From: a virus
Virus record (IMG/VR): IMGVR_UViG_3300036766_000195
Coordinates: 1-22,364 of that record
DNA length: 22,364 nucleotides
Reading direction: 5' to 3' (one strand)
Position numbers and translations under genes: made by a program. Positions 7,540 to 14,384 of the stretch are shown piece by piece. The notes beneath the pieces were generated by a model that saw only the letters and a list, made by a program, of their open reading frames with translations, did no database searches and was not told the DNA's origin. How positions within the stretch are numbered: the first letter of the stretch is position 1; every line of letters begins with the position of its first letter.

Positions 7540-7553
7540 AGGAGATGACCTAA

Positions 7554-8393
7554 ATGGTAGCGAGCGTAAGATTTTTGGAAAAGTTCGTCTCGTTGTCGGG
7601 CGCTGTCTCATACACCTTCCCTCTCAAGGCGTACGAGTGGGAGTCCGTCGAGTCACTCCGTACGGCGTTCTTGGAAAGCGTCGGCATGGACTTCGCTTTC
7701 GATGCGCTCCATAACGCACCGGCCCCGCGCAACGTCGCTAATGAAACGGTGCGCTTCATCATCGTAGGCGCTAACGCGAGCGCGGTGGACACCGAAGTGG
7801 ATGCGATGAAGGCCAAGCTGTACAACATTGGGCGCGGCAAGCTCTACACGATTGACAATGCGGGTACGCGCCGCTGGTGCTACGCGCGGCTTACGGCGAT
7901 GCCGGATGTTCGTGTGGCTGTCCCGGCGCTGGTACACGTACCGGCCTCTGTTCAGTTTCAGCGGTTCTCGCCTTGGTTCGCCGAGTCAATCACAACGGTT
8001 ACGACCGCGATTGTGACGACGAACCCAAAGACTTTCACGGTCACGAATGCTGGTAATGTGCCGGTCAAGGTCGTCTCATTCCGGTTCCGCTCTAACAGTA
8101 ATACCGGCTTCACGAACCCGGCATTGCTGAACTCGATAAATAGTTACTCGTTCAGTTCGACACGCGATGCGGCGTCGGCTAATAGCGAACTCAAGGTAGA
8201 CACCGAAGATTTATCAGTGAAGTTCAGCGCCGATGACGGCATGAGCTACGCGGATGATTTTGCCAACTTCACCATCGGTTCAAATCAAGGCAGCTTTTTT
8301 CAGTTAGAGCCGGGTGACAATAGCATCGTGTACACGGACGGCGGAACGCCGGACTTGTCACTTGAAATCGCGTTCTACACGCCGTACGCATAA
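7554..8393 (+). CDS. Distal tail protein (Dit-like)
   Basis: The 279-residue protein follows the tape measure gene, the normal Dit position. The N-terminal half (VRFLEKFVSLSGAVSYTFPL, RFIIVGANASAVDTEVDAMKAKLY, then GTRRWCYARLTAMPDV and VQFQRFSPWF) matches the hub-ring part of Dit-like tail proteins. The second half (TVTNAGNVPVKVVSFRFRS and SFFQLEPGDNSIVY) is a beta-sandwich of the kind that begins with NxGNxPxxP-type strands. Dit forms the ring between tube and baseplate and anchors fibres. A strong AAAGGAGAT precedes ATG 7554, the best ribosome-binding site in the tail block. The alternative name is tail protein family gp14/gp18-like. Confidence 0.75.
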   Translation: MVASVRFLEKFVSLSGAVSYTFPLKAYEWESVESLRTAFLESVGMDFAFDALHNAPAPRNVANETVRFIIVGANASAVDTEVDAMKAKLYNIGRGKLYTIDNAGTRRWCYARLTAMPDVRVAVPALVHVPASVQFQRFSPWFAESITTVTTAIVTTNPKTFTVTNAGNVPVKVVSFRFRSNSNTGFTNPALLNSINSYSFSSTRDAASANSELKVDTEDLSVKFSADDGMSYADDFANFTIGSNQGSFFQLEPGDNSIVYTDGGTPDLSLEIAFYTPYA

Positions 8394-8402
8394 GGAAGCA
8401 TC

Positions 8403-8801
8403 ATGGCTGGTCAAGACCTAAGCAACTACCTAGAAAACAAACTCATTGAGCATGTGCTACGGCACGTGTCGTACACGTCACCATCAACGGTGTACCTCGC
8501 CTTGTTTACTGCTAATCCGGGTGAGGCGGGTGACCAGACAAACGAGGTTTCAGCAGGAGAGTACGCACGACAGTCAATCACCTTTGGGGCCGCTGCTGAC
8601 GGCATCTGCCTTAACACCCTAGATGTAACGTTCCCTGTAGCGGCAAGCGATTGGGGCACGATTACCCATTTGGCGATTTTAGATGCCGCGACTGCCGGAA
8701 ACATGCTGTTCTATGGCGCGGCTTCAGGTACTCCAATTCATATCACATCAACGAACATCTATAAGGTTCTAGCCGGGAACCTTAGCGCGGGGTTGGCCTA
8801 A
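8403..8801 (+). CDS. Tail fibre / minor tail protein family
   Basis: The 132-residue protein follows the recurring phage pattern of a short N-terminal helix (LSNYLENKLIEHVL), a strand STVYLALFTANPGEAG, EVSAGEYARQSITFGAA, FPVAASDWGTITHLAILDAATAGNMLFYG, and a final strand ending in an AGNLS segment. This family is widespread in siphovirus tail-fibre regions and is usually called tail fibre or minor tail protein; its biochemical role is not established. AAGGA precedes ATG 8403 by a few bases. The stop shares a base with the next small ORF (TAATG at 8799-8803). Confidence 0.7.
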   Translation: MAGQDLSNYLENKLIEHVLRHVSYTSPSTVYLALFTANPGEAGDQTNEVSAGEYARQSITFGAAADGICLNTLDVTFPVAASDWGTITHLAILDAATAGNMLFYGAASGTPIHITSTNIYKVLAGNLSAGLA

Positions 8802-8941
8802 TGGAGGGAGAAACGACCTATACAGGAAAACTAAGTGCGAAACGAAACAGGCCATTGCGGGTACGTGTTCGCCTACTTCGTGAAGCATTAAACCCATTTA
8901 ACCGCAAGCGCCGCAATCTGCGGCTAAATCTCAGGAAGTAA
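8801..8941 (+). CDS. Small Arg/Lys-rich protein (46 aa), unknown
   Basis: A 46-codon ORF starts on the TAATG overlap with the preceding tail gene and ends at TAA 8939-8941. It is strongly basic, with strings such as RPLRVRVRLLREALNPFNRK and RRNLRLNLRK, and almost no acidic residues after the first few. The basic, amphipathic composition resembles the N-terminus of the next protein (MRIRYTIENLRKLPARI). It could therefore be a relic of a duplicated N-terminal segment or a small RNA/DNA-binding or membrane-active peptide. No recognised family. Translation is supported by the start-stop overlap alone. Confidence 0.45.
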   Translation: MEGETTYTGKLSAKRNRPLRVRVRLLREALNPFNRKRRNLRLNLRK

Positions 8942-8996
8942 ACCAACAGACATCTACAAACCAAGCTCTTATTGTCCGAAAGGAAAGGCAACGAAC

Positions 8997-9548
8997 ATGC
9001 GTATCAGGTACACAATCGAAAATCTCCGCAAGCTCCCGGCACGAATCATTTTCACAGCGAAGGCTATCCTTGCTGGCCTACGTGGCGAGTTGATGTTAGG
9101 GACACAAACTCTAAGCCTTGTTCACATCAAGGCAGACGGCACACGTATAGACCACGGCATTGTTTCCCGTAAAAAGGTTACACAAGCATTCGTCAAGCGT
9201 ATCGCCGCACAGATGGCCGTCAGTTTTTCCGGTGCCGACCCGTTCAAGTGGCACGCCGCAGGAACCGGCGGAACCGCAGAATCCAACGCCGATACGGCGA
9301 TGAGTGTTGATAGCGGTGTGGCGCGGTTCGCGGGCACGCAGGTTGATTCATCTACTGGCACCACGGGCAATTACACGTCGGTAGGCACGCTGGCTTTTGT
9401 TAGCAGCCTCACCATCGTCGAGCACGGCTTGTTCAGCCTCGTCACAGGTGGCACCCTGCTCGACCGGAGCGTGTTCGGGGGCATCGCCGTCGTATCGGGT
9501 GACTCTGTGCAGTTCACGTATCAACTCACGTTGAACCCGGAGGCGTAG
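8997..9548 (+). CDS. Putative tail-tip / fibre structural protein
   Basis: The 183-residue protein has a basic N-terminus, then a pattern I associate with phage minor tail proteins: SRKKVTQAFVKRIAAQMAVS, FKWHAAGTGGTAESNADTAM, TGNYTSVGTLAFVSSLTIVEHGLFS, then LLDRSVFGGIAVVSGDSVQFTYQLTL. Such proteins of the distal tail region are usually beta-rich and of unknown exact role. GAAAGGAAAGG precedes ATG 8997. Eight bases separate it from the next gene. The 3' part has a more GC-rich third-position style than the 5' part, at the edge of a mosaic region that continues into the next gene. Confidence 0.6.
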   Translation: MRIRYTIENLRKLPARIIFTAKAILAGLRGELMLGTQTLSLVHIKADGTRIDHGIVSRKKVTQAFVKRIAAQMAVSFSGADPFKWHAAGTGGTAESNADTAMSVDSGVARFAGTQVDSSTGTTGNYTSVGTLAFVSSLTIVEHGLFSLVTGGTLLDRSVFGGIAVVSGDSVQFTYQLTLNPEA

Positions 9549-9555
9549 AGACAAG

Positions 9556-11460
9556 ATGGCCATCCAGATCAAGACCGGCTCCTTCACGAAGTCCACTGCG
9601 GGGGCTCCCGTTAGCCAGGTTATCGCTGGCATCGGCTTCACGCCCAAAGCCATCATCATGTGGACGGAGGGCGGGACGGTATCCGGCACGTTCCACGGTA
9701 GCAGGCTCTCCGCATTCGGCATCTCCTCCGGTGCCGCTGCGTCTCAGTCGGTAGCGGCCTCGGAGAAGGATGCTGTGGCCGTCACCGTGAGTGAGCGGCG
9801 CCACGCGGCGAAGGCGCTGACCATCATTCAGTACGACGCCACGCTACTGGCCGAGTGTGACCTGACTTCCTTCGACGCGAACGGCTTCACCCTTAACTGG
9901 ACGACCAACAACGCCGTCGCTTACATCATCCATTACATCGCGATCGGCGGGAGCGAACTGAGCGCGAAGGTCGTCCTCTGGACTAGCCCCACGGCCACCG
10001 GCAACAAGGCCGTCACGGGCGTCGGCTTCGTCCCTGACTTCGTGCTGCACGCGACGGGCGGTAACGCCGGCGCCCCTCCCGTCAACAACACTATTGCCCT
10101 CATAGCGCTGGGGGCGATGAGCACTGCCGCACAGTGGGCTCAGAACATGTACGCCGCCAACACGCTGACTCCCTCGCAGGAGCACCGGGAACAGCACACT
10201 AACGCAGCCATGATGATGGGAGGCGCGACCGCCGGTACGCCGCTGTCCAAGTCGGCCTTCGTATCGATGGACGCGGACGGGTTCACGACGAACTTCAGCG
10301 TGGTCGATGCCTCTGCACGTCAGGTCATCTCGCTATGCCTCAAGGGGGGTCACTACGCGGTCGGCGCCTTCAACAAGGTCACAGGGGGTGCCCCCGCGTC
10401 ACAGGTGGTCACGGGCGTAGGCTTCAAGCCTATGGGTATCCTGCTCGCCAGTTTCCAGAACACCGCCGCCGCTACGAACCAAGCGCACGCGCGGCAGGGC
10501 ACGGGAGCGTTCGACAACAACGGCGGCACCCAGGCATCGGCGCGGGCCGACCAGGACAACGTGAACCCTTCCGTAAGCAAGGCGGTAGACAAGACCAGCA
10601 AGGGGTTCGTGAAGGTCGATAACAACACGTCCACCGTCGATGCGGAAGCCGACCTCACGAGCATGGACGCAGACGGCTTTACGCTCTCATGGTCAACGAA
10701 CGATGCGGTCGCTACTGAGATGCTCTATGTCGCGATCGGCTCGAACGTCACTGCCGCATCCCTAGCGGGTGCAATGCCCGCCCCCAGCGGTTCCCTCGTC
10801 AGGAAGACGCTGAAGGCGCTCGCCGGCGTCGTGGCCGCTGGCCTGTGGGTTGGGGCCGCCGCTACGCACTTCATCAGCGCTGGCTTCTCTTACTTTCAGG
10901 CCGTAGCCGGGATAATGCCCGTCCCTAGCGGCGATGTAGCCAAACAGACGAACAAGCCGCTGGCGGGTGCAATGCCCGCGTCTAGTGGCATCCTTGCGCG
11001 GCTGACCTCGCTTAACGGACTTGCGGGTGACCTCCCTGCTGCGACCGGCACTATCGCCAAGAAGGTACTTCTTAACGGCCTTTCCGGTGTAGTAGCAGCG
11101 GGGCAGTGGGCCGGTTCTGTCATTGCTTCAGTTTTCCAGATTGGTTCAGTGACGTTTCTCGGCGGTGGCACTCTCACAGTTACCGGACTTGACGTACAGC
11201 CCATCACCGGCCAACGGCTTTACATCGTGATTTACGACAGTCTCGGCAACAAGTTAGGCAGCGGGCCTATTTATCAAATCCAACGGCTGTCATTCACGAA
11301 GCGGCTTGACCGTGGCGGGGATTTCGAGTTTGCCATAGCCGCGAGCGATGACAGGGCAGTTCTTATAAATCAGGGTAGAGAGATTAGAGTTTACAGAGAG
11401 GGAGAGGGAGAGATTTACAGGGGCGTTATTGAGCAAGCTATGTGGGAGGTGACAGACTAA
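9556..11460 (+). CDS. Modular tail protein: three repeats, linker, Gp37-like C-terminus
   Basis: The 634 residues fall into three parts. First are three ~130-residue repeats (about 1-132, 138-268, 269-399). Each has a GVGFxP strand motif, and repeats 1 and 3 end in LTSxDADGFTL-type and YIAIG/YVAIG segments. Second is a low-complexity linker (about 403-530) with LAGAMPAPSG and LAGVVAAGLW units. Third is a ~100-residue C-terminal part (from about 531) with LYIVIYDSLGNKLG, FTKRLDRGGDFEFAI and REIRVYREGEGEIYRGVI. This last part resembles the N-terminal domain of Gp37-like (ReqiPepy6-type) tail hub proteins and continues functionally into the next gene. The repeats may be a receptor-binding or decoration array. 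The TAA overlaps the next ATG. Codon use shifts within the gene. Confidence 0.65.
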   Translation: MAIQIKTGSFTKSTAGAPVSQVIAGIGFTPKAIIMWTEGGTVSGTFHGSRLSAFGISSGAAASQSVAASEKDAVAVTVSERRHAAKALTIIQYDATLLAECDLTSFDANGFTLNWTTNNAVAYIIHYIAIGGSELSAKVVLWTSPTATGNKAVTGVGFVPDFVLHATGGNAGAPPVNNTIALIALGAMSTAAQWAQNMYAANTLTPSQEHREQHTNAAMMMGGATAGTPLSKSAFVSMDADGFTTNFSVVDASARQVISLCLKGGHYAVGAFNKVTGGAPASQVVTGVGFKPMGILLASFQNTAAATNQAHARQGTGAFDNNGGTQASARADQDNVNPSVSKAVDKTSKGFVKVDNNTSTVDAEADLTSMDADGFTLSWSTNDAVATEMLYVAIGSNVTAASLAGAMPAPSGSLVRKTLKALAGVVAAGLWVGAAATHFISAGFSYFQAVAGIMPVPSGDVAKQTNKPLAGAMPASSGILARLTSLNGLAGDLPAATGTIAKKVLLNGLSGVVAAGQWAGSVIASVFQIGSVTFLGGGTLTVTGLDVQPITGQRLYIVIYDSLGNKLGSGPIYQIQRLSFTKRLDRGGDFEFAIAASDDRAVLINQGREIRVYREGEGEIYRGVIEQAMWEVTD

Positions 11461-13268
11461 TGCCACCGATTTTGACAGTGAGGGGGCCGAGCCTACTTCA
11501 AGAACTTGTGTACAAGAACTCGCTTCTTGGGCGTACGTTAGACGACGTGACGCCTACTAGCGCATTGGCCACGCTACTTGCCGGTTCGACTTGGACTATC
11601 GGCACGGTTGACGGCGGGCTTAGTAATGTGTCGGCTCGCTTCGACGGCGTACCCGTCTTTAACGCTATCGCCAAGTTGGCAGACATCCTAGGCGTACACG
11701 TCCGCGAGCTAACAGGCCGACGAATCGACTTTGGCGCGTTCGGTGTCGCAAGCGGTATTACGCTCATGGCTCCCTCTGCTATCGGCCCGTCGGTAGACGA
11801 CAATGCTAACGTAGGCATCATCAAGAGCATTAGTCTCACTGAGGAAGGCACTTCGATTGTAAACCGCGTCATTCCTGTTGGCGCGGGCGAAGGTAATACG
11901 CTCTTTCAGCTTGGCCCGTCAAAGGGTGCGGCGGCTGGGACACCGTGGTCTACGCGCACCAGTCCGTACACGATTCAACACGCGACGGGGCCGAACGGTG
12001 AGACGTACTACTACCTAGAGGATACGGCTTCTGTAGCGGCCTACGGACGGCGTGAGAAGGTACTAGCGGCGAAAGACATCGCACCGATTGCCAACTCGCC
12101 TACGGCTTTTGAGAACGGCGCGAATGCGCTCTATGACTTGGCGTCCGCCTACCTTGGCCGTTTTAAGAACCCGCTTAAAGTCTATACGGTGTCGGTTAGC
12201 AAACTGGCCGACACGTTCCTAGTCGGGGATACCGTGCGTGTTATCTACAAAGGCGTTGCGTCAACCGCAGTAGGCACGCGCACCACATGGCTTAACATCG
12301 ACGCTAACCTAGTCGTCTTAGAAAAGACGCGCGCCTTTGATGCGTCTGGCGCTGAGACATGGAGTCTAAAGGTTGCGACCGTCGCGCGCTACTTGCAAGA
12401 CGACCAAGAAATCATCATCGGTGCGCTTGAGACGCTACGCGCGTTCCGTACCGGCATCAAGTTCTATACATTCGAGTCGAACCACGGCACCGAACGAAAC
12501 GCCATCAAGAACGGCAACAACTTTGATTACATCGTAGAGTATGACGGCAACGTAAGCTATCTGCACAAGGTACAGCTACACGTTCAGTTGAAGGGGCTAA
12601 AGAGTAACGTAACCGGCGGCACGGCTGGCGGCTCTCACAGTCACACGGTAACTATCAGCAGCCATACGCACACCGTCTCTGGTGCAACGTCAGCCGCAGC
12701 CGCCGGTACGAACTACCAAGTACCGTCCAGCGTTCACACGCACGTCTGGGCAACGCAGTCCGGCAGCGCAGCAGCGCCCGGCTTCGGGCCTCTCATTGCC
12801 ACCGCCGGTAACGGCAACCGCGTGGGCGTCTACCCGCAGGATGGTTCATCCGCGACGTACGCGACGGCTGCAACCGGCCTATGGGCAACGGGTAACGTCT
12901 CCGACGTAAGCCACACGCACAGCGTAAGCGGCCAGACTGCCGCCGCTGGTGGCGCGTCTACGCCGACTTCCAGCACGATTACTGACCACACGCACGCCCT
13001 CGTGTACGGCATCTTCGAATCGACGGTTCCGGCCTCTCCGGGTGTACAGGTGTGGATAAACGGCACGAACGTTACAACGGCTATCGGTGGCGGTGGTGGC
13101 TTCGGCGCGGACATCGATAAGGACATCAGCGCCTACATGGTAGATGCTCAAGGCCACCCGCTACGCGCCAAGAACACGATATCTCTACGCACCACGAATG
13201 GAATCGCATTCGACTTAGTAGTACAAGTGCGGTCGCTCATCGCGGCATCCGCTATAGAAGCGAGTTAG
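11460..13268 (+). CDS. Tail hub / tip protein with C-terminal HxH metal-binding motifs
   Basis: Starting at ATG 11460 (TAATG overlap; GGGAGG upstream) rather than GTG 11442, the product has 602 residues. The first ~330 residues fit the central part of Gp37-like siphovirus hub proteins, with TPTSALATLLAGSTW, VFNAIAKLADILGVHVRE, SIVNRVIPVGAG and YDLASAYLGRFKNP. This suggests the hub was split from the previous gene's C-terminus. From about residue 390 there are five HxH motifs (HSH, HTH, HTH, HTH, HTH near 392, 401, 424, 484, 509) in Gly/Ala/Ser-rich repeats. HxH motifs in phage fibre tips such as T4 gp37 bind iron in an intertwined trimer. The C-terminal ~90 residues are beta-rich. Likely at the tail tip. 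Confidence 0.65.
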   Translation: MPPILTVRGPSLLQELVYKNSLLGRTLDDVTPTSALATLLAGSTWTIGTVDGGLSNVSARFDGVPVFNAIAKLADILGVHVRELTGRRIDFGAFGVASGITLMAPSAIGPSVDDNANVGIIKSISLTEEGTSIVNRVIPVGAGEGNTLFQLGPSKGAAAGTPWSTRTSPYTIQHATGPNGETYYYLEDTASVAAYGRREKVLAAKDIAPIANSPTAFENGANALYDLASAYLGRFKNPLKVYTVSVSKLADTFLVGDTVRVIYKGVASTAVGTRTTWLNIDANLVVLEKTRAFDASGAETWSLKVATVARYLQDDQEIIIGALETLRAFRTGIKFYTFESNHGTERNAIKNGNNFDYIVEYDGNVSYLHKVQLHVQLKGLKSNVTGGTAGGSHSHTVTISSHTHTVSGATSAAAAGTNYQVPSSVHTHVWATQSGSAAAPGFGPLIATAGNGNRVGVYPQDGSSATYATAATGLWATGNVSDVSHTHSVSGQTAAAGGASTPTSSTITDHTHALVYGIFESTVPASPGVQVWINGTNVTTAIGGGGGFGADIDKDISAYMVDAQGHPLRAKNTISLRTTNGIAFDLVVQVRSLIAASAIEAS

Positions 13269-13285
13269 TCAGAGGAGAGCACACA

Positions 13286-13474
13286 ATGTCAGACGGTCAC
13301 GAGGAACAAGTAAACCAGAATTGGAACATCATCATTAGCCCCAACGAAGATGGGTCAGTAAGTAGCAGGCATCTCGGCCTAACGCTTCTTGGCGCGTGCG
13401 CTGTATTGAAGGCTGTTCTTGATGATTACGAAAAGGAACTAGCAGCGGCCAGCGAGGAACAGAGCGATGCCTGA
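13286..13474 (+). CDS. Small hypothetical protein (62 aa)
   Basis: The protein begins MSDGHEEQVNQNWNIIISPN, contains GLTLLGACAVLKAVLDDYE and ends in an acidic EKELAAASEEQSDA tail. A good AGAGGAGAG precedes ATG 13286. The TGA overlaps the ATG of the holin candidate (ATGCCTGA at 13467-13474). No family recognised. The mid-protein hydrophobic stretch is short and probably a buried helix rather than a membrane span. As it is coupled to the holin candidate, a lysis-cassette role is possible but unsupported. Confidence 0.6.
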   Translation: MSDGHEEQVNQNWNIIISPNEDGSVSSRHLGLTLLGACAVLKAVLDDYEKELAAASEEQSDA

Positions 13475-13859
13475 TAACACGGATGAAACCCCCGGAACTC
13501 TCGCGCCACCCAACGGCGGTGCTGTCACGAATGCCGACCTGTACCGTACATTGTATGAACTCGATAGAGGGTTAGGGGAACGCTTCACTTCTCTTGGCAA
13601 CTCTATCAATGGAGTGGGCGAACGCATTACACAGCACATTAAAGAAGGCCACGCGGAAATAGAGCGCGAGATTTCACAGAAGGCCGATAAGGCGACGGTT
13701 GCGGAGCTTGTTGACGGTTGGACATTCATTCGCCGCTTGATTCAACTCAGCACGAGTAAGCCGGGGCTTGCCATCATTGCCGCGATTCTCGGTGCGCCGC
13801 TAGTAGCGCAATGGAGCCAACTCGGGCCAGAGATTATCAAGCTCTTTCCCGGTACGTAA
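13467..13859 (+). CDS. Holin candidate (coiled coil plus C-terminal membrane span)
   Basis: The 130-residue protein has a Pro/Gly-rich N-terminus and a predicted coiled coil from about residue 20 to 80 (TLYELDRGLGERFTSLGNSI, ITQHIKEGHAEIEREI). One strongly hydrophobic segment near residues 98-117 follows (KPGLAIIAAILGAPLVAQW), then a short tail. This layout resembles XhlA-like and other single-span phage membrane proteins that help release endolysin. The endolysin is encoded on the other strand, past the terminator, so the two are not in one operon. It could instead be a membrane anchor of unknown function. GAGGAA precedes the start, which overlaps the preceding gene by 8 nt. Last gene of the plus-strand structural operon. 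Confidence 0.5.
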   Translation: MPDNTDETPGTLAPPNGGAVTNADLYRTLYELDRGLGERFTSLGNSINGVGERITQHIKEGHAEIEREISQKADKATVAELVDGWTFIRRLIQLSTSKPGLAIIAAILGAPLVAQWSQLGPEIIKLFPGT

Positions 13860-13883
13860 TCCCTCTGACCATCATCTAAAGGC

Positions 13884-13924
13884 AAAGCCCGCCGGGTGCC
13901 TCTCCTCTACCGGCGGGCTTTTTG
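13884..13924 (+). terminator. Rho-independent terminator of the structural operon
   Basis: AAAGCCCGCCGG (13884-13895) pairs perfectly with CCGGCGGGCTTT (13910-13921) around a 14-nt loop, and a T-run follows. It lies between the convergent plus-strand tail operon and the minus-strand terminase operon. On the minus strand the T-run is only TTT, so termination there would be weaker. Confidence 0.93.
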
Positions 13925-13934
13925 CATTGCGGTT

Positions 13935-14384
13935 TTAGGCCGCTTTGTGGTGGTGGTGCCTATGCTCAGATTGATTCTCGAATAGCTGTAGGTTCTCTGG
14001 CCTGTTATCGTCCTTAACCTCATTGCGATGATGCACCACCTCTGTAGGCAAAAGAGCGCGGCCAATAGATGCGGCCATGATGTAACGGTGCTCTAGTTGC
14101 CAATCGCTTGGCTCGGCAACCTTTATCATTACGTACCCGGCCTTAATATGTGTAGAGCCAACGGGAACAGGCTTACGCCCCGGTGAGTTCTTGTTGCCGA
14201 TGTTCGCGGCGACTATCTTGGCCCGCGTCTCGTCACTATGTTTGTAGCCTACAGCATTCTGATTACCCATGTTTGCGGCAGATATCTTAGCCTTGTGTTC
14301 GGGTGATTGCTTGTAGCCTAGCCGGGCGGCTGATGTGTTAGCCTTGTGTTCGGCAGTTTGCTTGTAACCCTTCTTAGGTGGCAT
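13935..14384 (-). CDS. HNH endonuclease with three NUMOD3 motifs
   Basis: The start chosen is ATG 14384 (MPPKKGYK), which overlaps the TerL stop (TAATG) and has AGAGGAGAAAG upstream; a longer frame into TerL is not needed. The 149 residues begin with three NUMOD3-type DNA-binding repeats (YKQTAEHKANTSAARLG, YKQSPEHKAKISAANMG, YKHSDETRAKIVAANIG). An HNH_3 nuclease follows with EVVHHRNEVKDDNRPENLQL. H118-H119, N131 and the His-rich end supply metal ligands. It is closely related to the HNH gene at 18211-18534. As a homing-type nuclease coupled to TerL it may cut related phages, or assist packaging as some terminase-linked HNH proteins do; the second is inference. Confidence 0.85.
   Translation of the reverse strand: MPPKKGYKQTAEHKANTSAARLGYKQSPEHKAKISAANMGNQNAVGYKHSDETRAKIVAANIGNKNSPGRKPVPVGSTHIKAGYVMIKVAEPSDWQLEHRYIMAASIGRALLPTEVVHHRNEVKDDNRPENLQLFENQSEHRHHHHKAA

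Noticed and set aside
11442-11459. GTG start at 11442 for the hub protein
   Set aside because: ATG 11460 overlaps the previous stop as TAATG and has GGGAGG at suitable distance; the GTG adds six residues without a ribosome-binding site of its own.
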